Part shown: piece after piece, positions 1 through 8,882 of the stretch
Layout of the letters: every line of letters begins with the position of its first letter
Position numbering within the stretch: position 1 is the first letter of the stretch
Assembly: GCA_945876945.1 (NCBI GenBank)
Contig: CAMCQE010000020.1
Location: forward strand, 1-42,779
From: Klebsiella pneumoniae
GTDB lineage: Bacteria > Pseudomonadota > Gammaproteobacteria > Ga0077536
Reading direction: 5' to 3'
Length of the DNA stretch: 42,779 bases
The notes under the pieces: generated by a model
Seen by the model: the letters and a program-made list of their open reading frames with translations, nothing else
Database searches by the model: none
Told to the model about the DNA's origin: nothing
Position numbers and translations under genes: made by a program

Positions 1-354
1 ATACAGGTCAAACAGGGCCTGTTCTCCCTCGCCCCGTCCGGTGAGCCGAACCAACAGCTCATTCACATACATACCGCTGAGCAGGCGATCACCCTGAAGA
101 AAACGCAAAGGTCCCGTTGGCTCGACTTGGTGGAGTGTGAACAAATCACCGCGGCCGCTAAACGTGAGTTGCACCAGTCGGAAGGGCTGCAAGCTTTCGC
201 CCAGGCGGGACTTTGCTTTAGAGGGTGCGCGAGCAATCAGGGCGGTACGTCCATGTTCGCGGCTCAACACGTCGACCAGCAGGCTATTCTCCCGAAATCT
301 GCGGGAATGAAGAACGTAGCCCAGATCTTCCCGTTTTGGGCTATCCAGCGCCAC
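1..354 (-). CDS. recO: DNA repair protein RecO, N-terminal part (runs off the window)
   Basis: RecO helps load RecA onto SSB-coated single-stranded DNA in the RecFOR recombination pathway. The frame read from 354 down to base 1 gives 118 residues with the typical OB-fold N-terminus: YVLHSRRFRENSLLVDVLS, then HGRTALIARAPSK and a later segment GMYVNELLVRL. The gene continues beyond the left edge. The start is uncertain. No ATG lies in frame, and I chose the GTG at 354-352 because the recognisable domain begins about 12 residues later; an ATT codon at 390 inside the end of era is the other option. It directly follows era, the usual gammaproteobacterial order, and is the last visible gene of the rpoE-to-recO run. 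Confidence 0.85.
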   Translation of the reverse strand, partial: MALDSPKREDLGYVLHSRRFRENSLLVDVLSREHGRTALIARAPSKAKSRLGESLQPFRLVQLTFSGRGDLFTLHQVEPTGPLRFLQGDRLLSGMYVNELLVRLTGRGEGEQALFDLY

Positions 355-374
355 GGACTTGCGTCGGCCTTTTC

Positions 375-1292
375 TTAACCGCCGCCTAATTCAATGCGGG
401 ACAGCGAGAACGGATCCTGCGTCCAGGCTTCCTTCTGCTTGACGTGAGTCTGCAAAAACACCGGGCGTCCCAGCATTTGTTCGAGCGCGGCGCGTGCGGC
501 CGTGCCCAACTCCTTGAGGCGCGCGCCCTGTCGACCAATGACGATGGCTTTCTGTCCGGCTTTCTCGACCCAGATTTCGGCTTCGATGTAGGTCACGGTG
601 GGTCGATCCTCAAAGGCCATCACGGCCACGTGAGCGGCGTAGGGAAGTTCCTCGCCCAGTTGGCGCATTAACTGTTCACGAATCAACTCAGCCGCCAGTG
701 CGCGCTCCGACTGATCGGTCACCTGATCTTCCGGAAACTCAGCCTCGCCTTCCGGCATGACTCTCGCGAGACTCCTCAGCAGTTCGCTAACGCCCCGCCC
801 TTTCAGCGCACTAATCGGCACGATCTCCACGTCTGGCAGACGCTCCGCCAGGCCCTGAATGAGAGGTAGCAGGAGGCGCTTGTCTTCAATGCGATCAATT
901 TTGTTAAGCGCCAGAAATTTGGGGCATTTCGCGCTTAGCAGCCATTCAGCTACCGGGTCGTCGTCGTCGCGCCAGGCTCTCGCATCTGCAACCATCAAGA
1001 CTGCGTTCACCTCGGTCAGGGCAAGATCGATTTGGCGGTTCATCAGTTTGTCCATCGCTGTGCGCGGGCGCGGTTGCCAGCCGGGCGTGTCGGAGAAGAT
1101 CAGTTGCGCTCCCTCCGCTTGCGTAATGCCCAGCACGCGATGACGCGTGGTTTGTGGCCGACGTGACGTGATCGCAATTTTCTGCCCCACGATTCGGTTG
1201 ACCAGGGTCGATTTACCCACGTTGGGGCGCCCGATAATCGCCACTCGCCCGCAGCGCCCTGCAAAGGGCGCACTGTCGTTAATATCGCTCAT
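375..1292 (-). CDS. era: GTPase Era
   Basis: Era is an essential Ras-like GTPase that binds the 3' end of 16S rRNA and acts in late 30S subunit maturation. All G motifs are visible in the 305-residue product: G1 GRPNVGKST near residue 21, G2 region RRPQTTRHR, G3 DTPG, G4 NKID and G5 SALKG. The C-terminal KH domain has its GxxG loop as IGRQGARLKELG. Length matches the family (about 300). The ATG at 1292 overlaps the rnc stop by four bases (ATGA), so translation is probably coupled to rnc, the standard rnc-era arrangement. Confidence 0.97.
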   Translation of the reverse strand: MSDINDSAPFAGRCGRVAIIGRPNVGKSTLVNRIVGQKIAITSRRPQTTRHRVLGITQAEGAQLIFSDTPGWQPRPRTAMDKLMNRQIDLALTEVNAVLMVADARAWRDDDDPVAEWLLSAKCPKFLALNKIDRIEDKRLLLPLIQGLAERLPDVEIVPISALKGRGVSELLRSLARVMPEGEAEFPEDQVTDQSERALAAELIREQLMRQLGEELPYAAHVAVMAFEDRPTVTYIEAEIWVEKAGQKAIVIGRQGARLKELGTAARAALEQMLGRPVFLQTHVKQKEAWTQDPFSLSRIELGGG

Positions 1293-1945
1293 GCCTTCTC
1301 GCCAATAAGTTGTGTCAATGCGATGCGCGCCGCCGCCTGTTCGCCACTCCGTCGACTGCCGCTCTCAACCACCACCGGTGAGAGACCCGTCACGGCACAT
1401 TCGATTTTGAATCTACGCTGGTGAGGAGGTCCCTCTTCCTCAAGGGTGCGATAAACAGGAAGGTCCAGCCTTCGACCCTGCAGATATTCCTGCAGTTCAG
1501 TCTTGGCATCCTTGCGGGCCGTTTCCGGGCGGTGCGTGATCAATCGGGCGGCAAACCAAAGGTGAACTTCCGCCCGACAAGCCTCCATTCCGCCATCCAG
1601 ATAAATCGCCGCGACGATGGCTTCCAGCGTGTTGGCGAGGATGGAGTCGCGACGCCAGCCGCCGCTTTTAAGTTCGCCCTCCCCCAGCCTGAGGAAATCG
1701 CCAACATTCAACTCTCGAGCGATTTCGGCCAAGGTGTCGCGATTCACCAAAGACGCACGCAATCGGGTAAGAGGGCCTTCGGCCGCCTCCGGGTAGCGCC
1801 GGCAAATCTCATCGGCGACGATGAACCCCAGCAGGGCGTCGCCAAGAAATTCGAGTTGTTCGTTGTGCCTGTTGGCGGCGCTCCGATGGGTGAGCGCTAC
1901 CGCCAGCAGTGACGGGTCTCTGAACGCGTACTTAAGTGATTTCAA
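1289..1945 (-). CDS. rnc: Ribonuclease III, with a metal-site Asp replaced by Asn
   Basis: RNase III cuts double-stranded RNA, notably the 30S rRNA precursor. The 218-residue product has the signature NEQLEFLGDALLG (residues 28-40), an RNase III fold, and a C-terminal dsRNA-binding domain starting near DAKTELQEYLQG. Aligned by eye with E. coli, the metal-site residues are E32, D36 and E108, but the position of E. coli D114 (motif ADT.EA) is N105 here (ANTLEA, codon AAC). The start codon is TTG at 1945; no in-frame ATG fits, and MKSLKYAFRDPSLL begins where family members begin. The gene sits 18 bases after the DUF4845 gene and overlaps era by four bases. Whether the N105 change lowers activity cannot be told from sequence. 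Confidence 0.94.
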   Translation of the reverse strand: MKSLKYAFRDPSLLAVALTHRSAANRHNEQLEFLGDALLGFIVADEICRRYPEAAEGPLTRLRASLVNRDTLAEIARELNVGDFLRLGEGELKSGGWRRDSILANTLEAIVAAIYLDGGMEACRAEVHLWFAARLITHRPETARKDAKTELQEYLQGRRLDLPVYRTLEEEGPPHQRRFKIECAVTGLSPVVVESGSRRSGEQAAARIALTQLIGEKA

Positions 1946-1963
1946 CGCCGGTCAGGATTCCGT

Positions 1964-2365
1964 TTATTCGCTATCGCCCGGCGGCAGCGGGACCACCTTG
2001 TGGTACTTCAGAACGATATCCAAGTCGCCAAAAAACGGGGCGCGCAAGTCATAGTCCAGCGCCATTGCCCGTTGGCGTCCAACGCCCGTAGGACCCGCTT
2101 TCAGCAGTGCGGCGAACTGGCTATCGGTCCAGCGGTTGACATCAGAGACTTCAAACTGCCGCATCATGGCTTTGGCGAGCTCGGCCTTGGTTGATGAGCC
2201 GCTGGCCGAGCCCCCAACTTTGACCATGGCCTGATCGACTTTCATCTTTTCGCTGTATAGCGGGAAGACTTTCATTCCGACCAGCGCAGCGCCACCCAGC
2301 ATCACGCACCAGAAAAGTAGCCCACCAAGACTCACGCCTCGCTGTTTAGCTTTTTGAAATTTCAT
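1964..2365 (-). CDS. DUF4845 family membrane-anchored protein
   Basis: A 133-residue protein of unknown function that commonly sits between lepB and rnc in beta- and gammaproteobacteria; I assign it to DUF4845 from that position and its layout. A positively charged N-terminus (MKFQKAKQRG) is followed by one membrane segment at about residues 12-34, rich in Gly, Leu and Val, and then a mostly soluble domain ending with hydrophobic beta-like strands (DIVLKYHKVVPLP). The N-terminus superficially resembles a class III signal (short basic stretch then hydrophobic helix), but no clear prepilin cleavage motif is seen. It lies 16 bases after lepB, so cotranscription is likely. No function should be inferred. 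Confidence 0.8.
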   Translation of the reverse strand: MKFQKAKQRGVSLGGLLFWCVMLGGAALVGMKVFPLYSEKMKVDQAMVKVGGSASGSSTKAELAKAMMRQFEVSDVNRWTDSQFAALLKAGPTGVGRQRAMALDYDLRAPFFGDLDIVLKYHKVVPLPPGDSE

Positions 2366-2381
2366 ACCGCATGGCTCCCGT

Positions 2382-3143
2382 TTACTTCAGAAAGGTCCCG
2401 ATTCGCCCGAGGTCCGGGCCGTGGTCCCAGTTCATCCAAATCATGAAAGCTCTGCCCACCAGATTCTCGTCGGGCACAAAGCCCCAGAAGCGGGAATCCC
2501 GGCTGTTGTCGCGATTGTCGCCCATCACGAAGTAGCTGCCCTCGGGAACAGTGCCAGACCAGCTATAGCCCTCAGCATTGGGAGAGATGATGATGTCGTG
2601 GGAGTGCCCGGGTAACTGTTCCACCAGACGGCTGAATCCGGTGTGTTGCGTGGCAGATTTAACACCGATAAAGGTCCCGCCATCTTCGGTAGGCACCGGT
2701 GCATCGTTGAGAAACAACTCATGGTTGCGGTACTCAAGCTTATCGCCAGGAATGCCAATGATGCGCTTGATGTAAGGGGTGGATGGGTCAACCGGATAGC
2801 GGAACACAACGATATCGCCGCGCTTGGGGTCACCGATTTTAATAATTTTTTTGTTAATCGCCGGCAGACGAATGCCGTAGTCGAATTTGTTCACCAGAAT
2901 AAAGTCGCCCACCAAGAGGGTCGGCACCATGGAACCGGAGGGGATCCGGAACGGCTCGACCAGAAACGAGCGGAGCACCAAGACAACCAGAAAGATAGGG
3001 AAAAAGGACTGCGCGTATTCCACCAGGACGGAGGGCGGTTGCCCTTGGCTCCGGCGCGGTTTCAAGAGCAGAACGTCAAGGCCCCAGAGCACGCCACTCG
3101 CAAAAACCAGCAGAACGAGGATCGTGGAAAAATCGAAAATCAC
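2382..3143 (-). CDS. lepB: Signal peptidase I
   Basis: Leader peptidase removes signal peptides from Sec- and Tat-exported proteins at the periplasmic face of the inner membrane. The 253-residue product has two N-terminal membrane segments (about 5-27 and 46-63). The catalytic dyad is Ser71 in PSGSMVPTL and Lys126 in [11 protein letters not shown], and the conserved C-terminal box is [12 protein letters not shown] chose the GTG at 3143: it overlaps the lepA stop (GTGA) and has a good ribosome-binding site (AAGGAAG) just upstream. The longer open frame to 3281 lies inside lepA and carries no family sequence. LepA followed by LepB is the common arrangement. Confidence 0.95.
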   Translation of the reverse strand: MIFDFSTILVLLVFASGVLWGLDVLLLKPRRSQGQPPSVLVEYAQSFFPIFLVVLVLRSFLVEPFRIPSGSMVPTLLVGDFILVNKFDYGIRLPAINKKIIKIGDPKRGDIVVFRYPVDPSTPYIKRIIGIPGDKLEYRNHELFLNDAPVPTEDGGTFIGVKSATQHTGFSRLVEQLPGHSHDIIISPNAEGYSWSGTVPEGSYFVMGDNRDNSRDSRFWGFVPDENLVGRAFMIWMNWDHGPDLGRIGTFLK

Positions 3144-4936
3144 TTTTGCTTCCTTACGCTCAGCACCGCCATGAAAGCTTCTTGAGGAATTTCCACCGAG
3201 CCAACCTGCTTCATGCGTTTCTTGCCTTCTTTCTGCTTCTCCAGCAGCTTTCGCTTGCGGGTAATGTCGCCGCCGTAGCACTTCGCGGTGACGTTCTTGC
3301 GCAAAGCCTTTACCGACTCTCGCGCAATAATCTTCGCGCCGATGGCCGCCTGGATGGCGATATCGAACATCTGCCGCGGGATGATTTCGCGCATCTTGCT
3401 GACCAGCTCACGCCCCCTTCGCTCCGCCTCGGTACGGTGAACGATGATTGATAGCGCATCCACTTTGTCGCTGTTGATCAGTACATCGACTTTCACCATG
3501 TCTGCAGCCTCGTAGCGCAGAAAACTGTAGTCCATGGACGCGTACCCACGCGAGAGCGATTTCAGTCGGTCGAAGAAATCGAGCACCATTTCGCTCATGG
3601 GGATGGCATAACTCAAGGAGGCCTGTCCGCCCGCGAAATTGAGCTTGAGCTGCACGCCCCGCTTTTCAACACAAAGTGTCATCACGTTGCCCAGATAGTC
3701 CTGCGGCGTAAGGATGTCGGCCTGAATGATCGGTTCCCTGATTTCGCCAATTTCAGAAGGCGACGGCAAGCGCGCGGGATTGTCGATATTCAGCAACTCC
3801 CCGCTGCGCAACTCGATCTGATACACCACGGTCGGCGCGGTGGTGATGAGGTCCATGTCGTACTCGCGCTCAAGCCGCTCCTGGATAATTTCCATGTGGA
3901 GCATGCCGAGGAAGCCGCACCGAAACCCGAAGCCCAGCGCTTCTGAGGTCTCTGGTTCGTACTGCAGGGCCGCGTCGTTAAGACGGAGTTTCGCCAGCGC
4001 GTCGCGAAATGCCTCGTACTCCGAAGACTCAATCGGATACATCCCGGCAAACACGTTCGGTTTCGATTTCTGGAAACCCGGCAATGCGCTGGTCGCCCCG
4101 GCCTGCACCGTGGTCACGGTGTCACCCACCGGCGCACCGTTAATTTCCTTGATGCCGGCAACCAGAAAACCGACCTCACCCGCCGATAGTTTGTCGCGGC
4201 GGACGCGCTTCGGCGTGAATATGCCCACCTGATCTGCGTTGGCGTCACGCCCTGTCGACATGATGCGGATGCGGGCGCCGGCCACCAGTTCACCCTCAAA
4301 AATCCGCACTAAGGACACCACCCCAAGGTAGTTGTCGAACCATGAATCGATGATGAGCGCCTTCAGCGGCGCATTGGGATCGCCCTGTGGCGGTGGGATG
4401 CGCTCGACCAACTGCTCCAGCAGGTCCTGAATCCCCAAGCCGGTCTTGGCGCTGACCTGCAGGGCGTCGGTGGCGTCGATGCCAATAATGTTTTCGATTT
4501 CCTCCGCAACCCGGTCCGGGTTGGCGGACGGCAAATCGATCTTGTTCAGGACCGGTAACACTTCAAGGCCCTGATCGATGGCTTTATGGCAGTTCGCGAC
4601 CGACTGCGCTTCAACGCCCTGCGCCGCATCTACCACCAGCAAAGCGCCTTCGCAGGCGGCCAGCGAGCGGGACACTTCGTAGCTGAAGTCCACGTGCCCG
4701 GGTGTATCAATGAAGTTGAGGTGATAAACCTGACCGTTCTTCGAGCGGAAATCGAGACTCACGCTCTGAGCCTTGATCGTAATGCCACGCTCTCGTTCAA
4801 GGTCCATGGAGTCAAGAACCTGATGCTCCATTTCGCGATCCGAGAGGCCACCACACAACTGGATGAACCGGTCGGCCAGCGTCGACTTGCCGTGATCAAT
4901 GTGGGCGATGATGGAAAAGTTTCGGATGTTTTTCAT
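3140..4936 (-). CDS. lepA: Elongation factor 4 (LepA)
   Basis: LepA is a ribosome-bound translational GTPase related to EF-G that influences initiation and elongation. The 598-residue product shows AHIDHGKST (P-loop), RGITIKAQ (switch I region), DTPGH (G3) and NKIDLP (G4), followed by EF-G-like domains and the LepA-specific C-terminal domain, ending SVRKQK. The ATG at 4936 gives [19 protein letters not shown], the normal N-terminus; the open frame extends 39 codons further upstream without family sequence. The stop overlaps the lepB GTG. The gene lies 35 bases after the glutaredoxin-like gene. Confidence 0.97.
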   Translation of the reverse strand: MKNIRNFSIIAHIDHGKSTLADRFIQLCGGLSDREMEHQVLDSMDLERERGITIKAQSVSLDFRSKNGQVYHLNFIDTPGHVDFSYEVSRSLAACEGALLVVDAAQGVEAQSVANCHKAIDQGLEVLPVLNKIDLPSANPDRVAEEIENIIGIDATDALQVSAKTGLGIQDLLEQLVERIPPPQGDPNAPLKALIIDSWFDNYLGVVSLVRIFEGELVAGARIRIMSTGRDANADQVGIFTPKRVRRDKLSAGEVGFLVAGIKEINGAPVGDTVTTVQAGATSALPGFQKSKPNVFAGMYPIESSEYEAFRDALAKLRLNDAALQYEPETSEALGFGFRCGFLGMLHMEIIQERLEREYDMDLITTAPTVVYQIELRSGELLNIDNPARLPSPSEIGEIREPIIQADILTPQDYLGNVMTLCVEKRGVQLKLNFAGGQASLSYAIPMSEMVLDFFDRLKSLSRGYASMDYSFLRYEAADMVKVDVLINSDKVDALSIIVHRTEAERRGRELVSKMREIIPRQMFDIAIQAAIGAKIIARESVKALRKNVTAKCYGGDITRKRKLLEKQKEGKKRMKQVGSVEIPQEAFMAVLSVRKQK

Positions 4937-4971
4937 ACGGGGAATTCTGCGAACGTCAGTGAGGCACAGTG

Positions 4972-5250
4972 CTATGCCGAAAAATGCTGCTTGGAGCCGT
5001 GGAGTGGCTGGCCCAATGCGGCCACCACCTCGGCGACTTCGATCTTGCCCCACATCAACTCTTGATCGCCTTCCATCAACACGGGCACTCGCCAGGTATG
5101 CGCGGCATGCAGGACGGGGTCAGCGTCTACATCAAACGCATCCACCCTGATAACACCGCTGGCCGCGTAGGGTTCCAGCAGTGCGAGGAGTTCTTCGCAT
5201 AACTCGCAGGACTGTCGGGTAATCAGGCGTAGCTGGCGCGGCTCGTTCAA
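4972..5250 (-). CDS. Glutaredoxin-like thioredoxin-fold protein
   Basis: A 92-residue thioredoxin-fold protein resembling the glutaredoxin family/DUF836 proteins found between mucD and lepA in relatives. The N-terminal beta strand (LRLITR) leads into a CxxC redox motif, C15-E-L-C18, and the conserved cis-proline stands in RVPVL near residue 56. This suggests thiol-disulfide chemistry, but the partner is unknown. The start is TTG at 5250, overlapping the TGA stop of mucD (TTGA); no ATG occurs before the middle of the gene, so a TTG start and coupling to mucD are the simplest reading. Confidence 0.8.
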   Translation of the reverse strand: MNEPRQLRLITRQSCELCEELLALLEPYAASGVIRVDAFDVDADPVLHAAHTWRVPVLMEGDQELMWGKIEVAEVVAALGQPLHGSKQHFSA

Positions 5251-6731
5251 GATTTCGGGATCTCCAGCGCCAGGAATGTCGTATTGCCTTCGCGCTGAAT
5301 CAGCATGGGTACTTTGCTGCCGGGCGCGGCGGCCTTCACCGCCGACTGCAGGTCATTGGGCGTTTTGATTTCCTTGAAATTGAACTGAACGATGATGTCG
5401 CCAGCCTGCACGCCAGCCTGAGACGCCGGTCCAGATTTCAGCTTCTCGACCACCACCGCCGGCCCCTTCATTTTGAAAGACGACAGTTCATCGGCATTGA
5501 GTTCGCGCACATGGACTTTCAGTCGCTGCTCGAAGAGGCCTGGCTCCGCGGCGGGTTTCCGGGCCTCCTTGGCGGGTTCTTTATCTGACTCTGGCAACTT
5601 GCCGATTAACACCGTAAGCCGTAGCGATTTCCCGTCCCGCAAGACTTCCACTGGAATGCTTTGGCCGACGGAGGTTGCCCCCACAATCGGCGGCAAATCT
5701 GACGAGAGCGAGACGACTGTCCCATTGAACCGCATGATGACGTCGCCTGCCTTGATGCCAGCCTTGGCAGCAGGGCTGTCGGGAAGCACTCTGGAAACCA
5801 GCGCGCCGTGCGGCGTCTCCATCTTGAATGATTCAGCCAACTCACCGGTCACGTCCTGAATCAGTACTCCAAGCCATCCCCGGCTCACGGCGCCTTTTTC
5901 CCGCAGCTGCTGGTAAACGTTCATCACCACGTCGATAGGAATCGCAAACGACAATCCCATAAAACCGCCCGTGCGGCTGTAGATTTGCGAATTGACGCCC
6001 ACTACTTCTCCAGCCAGGTTGAACAGAGGGCCGCCTGAGTTTCCCGGATTGATAGCGACATCGGTCTGGATGAAAGGCACATAGTTCTCGTTGGGCAAGC
6101 TCCGGCCTTTCGCGCTGACGATCCCCGCGGTGACGGAATGATCGAACCCGAACGGAGAACCGATGGCGAGCACCCATTCTCCAACCTTAAGGATTTCCGA
6201 GCGGCCCAGCTTGACGGTCGGCAGGTCGCCCTCCGCCTTTACTTTCAGCACTGCGAGATCGGTTCGCGGGTCGCTTCCGATGAGTTCAGCTTTCAGCTCC
6301 CGTCGATCAGACAAGCGCACCACAATCTCGCTGGCGCCTTTGACCACGTGGTAGTTGGAAATAACGTAGCCGTCTTTGGAAATGATAAAGCCGGACCCAA
6401 GCGAAGCAGGACTCTCGGGGCGGTCGCCTTCATCAGGGGCGCCATGCTCGCCAAAAAACTTGCGGAAAAATTCGTGTAGCCGAGGGTCGTCCGGCGTGTT
6501 GGGTTCACCGTCTGGAGCTTCTTGGGCGTCGGTCTCTTCTTCGGCCTCGCGGCCGGTCGATGAGATATTGACCACCGCGGGCCCATAACGGGTGACCATC
6601 TCGGTGAAGTCGGGCAAACCGCCAATCGATAGCGCCCAACTTGCGGGGCTCAGGCTTGTCAGGCTGAGAACTAGCAGGACTGGAAAGTACTTGAGGTATC
6701 GCGCGGAGCGCCCTTGCAGCCCATGTGACAT
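5247..6731 (-). CDS. mucD: Periplasmic Do-family serine protease (MucD/DegP type)
   Basis: A periplasmic HtrA-type protease and chaperone that degrades misfolded envelope proteins. The 494-residue product begins with a signal peptide (hydrophobic stretch about 17-33, then ASWA). The catalytic triad is His128 (NYHVV), Asp158 (DPRTDLAVLKV) and Ser232 (NPGNSGGPLF). Two PDZ domains follow, near residues 275-370 and 400-490. In pseudomonads MucD restrains the AlgU response, and the placement after mucB supports the same role here. It starts 8 bases after mucB; there is no mucC/rseC between them. Confidence 0.92.
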   Translation of the reverse strand: MSHGLQGRSARYLKYFPVLLVLSLTSLSPASWALSIGGLPDFTEMVTRYGPAVVNISSTGREAEEETDAQEAPDGEPNTPDDPRLHEFFRKFFGEHGAPDEGDRPESPASLGSGFIISKDGYVISNYHVVKGASEIVVRLSDRRELKAELIGSDPRTDLAVLKVKAEGDLPTVKLGRSEILKVGEWVLAIGSPFGFDHSVTAGIVSAKGRSLPNENYVPFIQTDVAINPGNSGGPLFNLAGEVVGVNSQIYSRTGGFMGLSFAIPIDVVMNVYQQLREKGAVSRGWLGVLIQDVTGELAESFKMETPHGALVSRVLPDSPAAKAGIKAGDVIMRFNGTVVSLSSDLPPIVGATSVGQSIPVEVLRDGKSLRLTVLIGKLPESDKEPAKEARKPAAEPGLFEQRLKVHVRELNADELSSFKMKGPAVVVEKLKSGPASQAGVQAGDIIVQFNFKEIKTPNDLQSAVKAAAPGSKVPMLIQREGNTTFLALEIPKS

Positions 6732-6739
6732 AGAGTCTT

Positions 6740-7723
6740 TTACTCAGAGTTTCGGGGCGCGACTGAACTCGCAATCCGTCGCACCGTATTTTGTGGCACT
6801 TCGCCGACCACCGTGACCTGATGGTCGTGTGCGACCGAACTGAATGCATTGACCGCGCCCACTAACGAAAAGCCCTTCAGCGGCGCCACTTCGGCACGGA
6901 TTTTCTCAACAAAAACAGAAACGGTAGCGAGGCCGTCAGAATACACGAAATGCCGCACGGGCAGGTTGCTGGTCGCCATTCGCTGCGATTTGTCGTGATG
7001 CAGGGCAAAGCCAGGAGGCAGCCAGTTCACCCCCCACGGCGCTTCGGGGGCCGATGCCGCCGCTGCCGAGTCGGGCTCAACATCGTTGGCGTAGCGGACG
7101 AAGTCGGTGCCCGGCAGTTCTGACTCGAAACGACTGTCGGGAATCGTTAGCCCGATGGCGATCTCGGCAAACTGTTCTTGTTCCAGCACCCGATCATGTT
7201 CATCAGTAATCACGGACTTGAGCAGTAGACCTGTCTCGCGGTCAATCCACAGCCGGTAGGCATAGCGGTCCGGGGTATGCGGCGAGACCTTCACGACGTC
7301 GGCCTGCCGCCCGGCAATGCGGTCATCCCTCTCAATACTGAACTGATAGACGGCATCAAGATTCTTGACAGGGCCGCCAACGCCGAAACTCAGAAGGTCG
7401 CGGGGCTGGCGTTGTTCGACGAGCATTGCGTGCTTATCGGCCCATTTGCAGATGACCTTGCTGCCATCCCGAATGACCTCGCGGGCGGGACCGGTCAACG
7501 AAACCAGTCGCTCCATTTCCAGACTGCCGCTCCCGCGATGGATGACCCTCATGGTTTCGAGCGAAGAATCGTGTTGATAAACGAACACACCTTCGTAGTC
7601 GAGTGCGCGTGCCGCTCCCATCATTTTCTGCACCAGTTCCTCTGCCGCGGGGGCCGCAAAGCTTGGTGCGCACGTCAAGGCCAGCCAGCCCCCCAGCAAA
7701 CTGCGGAGCACGACCTGATTCAA
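6740..7723 (-). CDS. mucB: Sigma-E regulatory protein MucB/RseB
   Basis: MucB/RseB is a periplasmic protein that binds the periplasmic part of the anti-sigma factor and protects it from proteolysis until envelope stress signals arrive. The 327-residue product has a signal peptide (LLGGWLALTCAPSFAAPA), a large LolA-like N-terminal domain (ALDYEGVFVYQHDSSLETMR is a family hallmark region) and a smaller C-terminal domain with FVYSDGLATVSVFVE. The start is most likely TTG at 7723, overlapping the rseA stop as TTGA; a GTG four codons later (7711) is possible. Its place after rseA and before mucD matches the mucABD order of Pseudomonas. Confidence 0.9.
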   Translation of the reverse strand: MNQVVLRSLLGGWLALTCAPSFAAPAAEELVQKMMGAARALDYEGVFVYQHDSSLETMRVIHRGSGSLEMERLVSLTGPAREVIRDGSKVICKWADKHAMLVEQRQPRDLLSFGVGGPVKNLDAVYQFSIERDDRIAGRQADVVKVSPHTPDRYAYRLWIDRETGLLLKSVITDEHDRVLEQEQFAEIAIGLTIPDSRFESELPGTDFVRYANDVEPDSAAAASAPEAPWGVNWLPPGFALHHDKSQRMATSNLPVRHFVYSDGLATVSVFVEKIRAEVAPLKGFSLVGAVNAFSSVAHDHQVTVVGEVPQNTVRRIASSVAPRNSE

Positions 7724-8292
7724 CGGGGTGCCCCGGGGTCGAAACCCACGATCCGCACGTAAGGATGGACGCTGGGCACCGCCAGACTGTCGCGTTGTTC
7801 GTTGAAGTTCACGATATAGCTGTTGAGCCGGCGCCGCAGCTCCGCCGCGGCCTCGCCCGCAGTCGGGGCCTCGTTGTCATGTACGGTTTCTAGCCGCGTT
7901 GCAGGCTGGAGCAAAGGCGCCGGGGGTACGTTAACTGCCACTGCTGGTGTCGCCGCCGTACGTTCCGGCCCGTGGGCCACCGTTATGACGCCCCACACGC
8001 CCAGCGCCGCAAGACCTGCCGCGAGCGCCGGTGCCCACAGATTGGGTTTGCGGTTCAGGGGGCTCGGCACCAGATGAAACGGTTCACTGTTGAGTTGTTC
8101 ATGTACCCGTGACGCGAGGGATTGCGCTTCGGGAGCGGGGTTCGCATCGCGGAGGATTTCACCGAGCAAATGGTATCTGGACCACCGCTCGTACACTTCA
8201 ACATTGCCGGCCAACAAGCGGTTCAGCGCCGCGTCTGTTGCCGGATGCTCATCATCCACCAGCGCCGAGAGTTCTTCGTCAATTGAGTCCAT
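7720..8292 (-). CDS. rseA: Anti-sigma-E factor RseA/MucA
   Basis: A single-pass inner-membrane anti-sigma factor that holds RpoE inactive. The N-terminal cytoplasmic domain (residues 1-80) starts MDSIDEELSALVDDE and contains the family motif YERWSRYHLLGEILRD. A membrane helix lies at about residues 85-105 (LWAPALAAGLAALGVWGVI), and a periplasmic part ends with NSYIVNFNEQR and a VHPYVRIVGFD stretch like the end of MucA. It starts 11 bases after the rpoE stop with an AGGAG-type site. Release of RpoE by regulated proteolysis is inferred from the family. Confidence 0.9.
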   Translation of the reverse strand: MDSIDEELSALVDDEHPATDAALNRLLAGNVEVYERWSRYHLLGEILRDANPAPEAQSLASRVHEQLNSEPFHLVPSPLNRKPNLWAPALAAGLAALGVWGVITVAHGPERTAATPAVAVNVPPAPLLQPATRLETVHDNEAPTAGEAAAELRRRLNSYIVNFNEQRDSLAVPSVHPYVRIVGFDPGAPR

Positions 8293-8303
8293 AGTTCCTG
8301 CTC

Positions 8304-8882
8304 CTACTGCTCAAGTAGCGGCTTCAACTGCGCATCGAGTGCCTCGCGCGCACGGAAAATGCGGGACCGCACAGTGCCTATCGGGCAGTCCATTGCAGTG
8401 GCGATGTCTTCGTAACTCATGCCGTCAATTTCCCGGAGCGTAATCGCCGTGCGCAGATCTTCGGGCAAGGCGGCCATCGTGCGCAGGATGGTTGCCTTGA
8501 TTTCCGCCACCAGCATGACCTTTTCAGGTGTCTCGTCATCGGCCTGCAAATCGTCGATGGCCAGTGGCTCGCCATCGGGACCGGTCAGGTCGACTTCCTT
8601 CGGGCGTCTGCTACGAGCCGCCAAATGGTTTTTGGCCGTATTGATCGCGATGCGATACAGCCACGTATAAAAAGCACTCTCGCCGCGGAAATTGCCCATC
8701 GCGCGATAGGCTTTGATAAACACTTCCTGCGCGACATCCAGCGCGTCGGCGGGATTCCGCACGTAGCGCCCCACCAACTTGACGATCCGATGCTGATATC
8801 TCAACACCAGAACATCAAAGGCAGCCTTCTCACCGCGCTGAACACGAGCAATGAGCGCGTCGTCAGTTCGAGTCTCGCCCAT
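8304..8882 (-). CDS. rpoE: ECF sigma factor RpoE (AlgU)
   Basis: The extracytoplasmic-stress sigma factor. The 192-residue product has sigma region 2 (LVLRYQHRIVKLVGRYV, then DALDVAQEVFIKAY and FYTWLYRIAINTAKN) and region 4 with its helix-turn-helix (MSYEDIATAMDCPIGTVRSR). Length and motifs match E. coli RpoE and Pseudomonas AlgU. It heads the rseA-mucB-mucD-lepA series and is divergent from nadB, as in E. coli. The ribosome-binding site and the first two bases of the ATG lie within a perfect hairpin (8881-8900), so translation may be structurally controlled. Confidence 0.96.
   Translation of the reverse strand: MGETRTDDALIARVQRGEKAAFDVLVLRYQHRIVKLVGRYVRNPADALDVAQEVFIKAYRAMGNFRGESAFYTWLYRIAINTAKNHLAARSRRPKEVDLTGPDGEPLAIDDLQADDETPEKVMLVAEIKATILRTMAALPEDLRTAITLREIDGMSYEDIATAMDCPIGTVRSRIFRAREALDAQLKPLLEQ

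Noticed and set aside
3144-3281. N-terminal extension of LepB
   Set aside because: The residues lie wholly within the lepA coding region and are highly charged. The GTG at 3143 with AAGGAAG and a GTGA overlap gives the family N-terminus.
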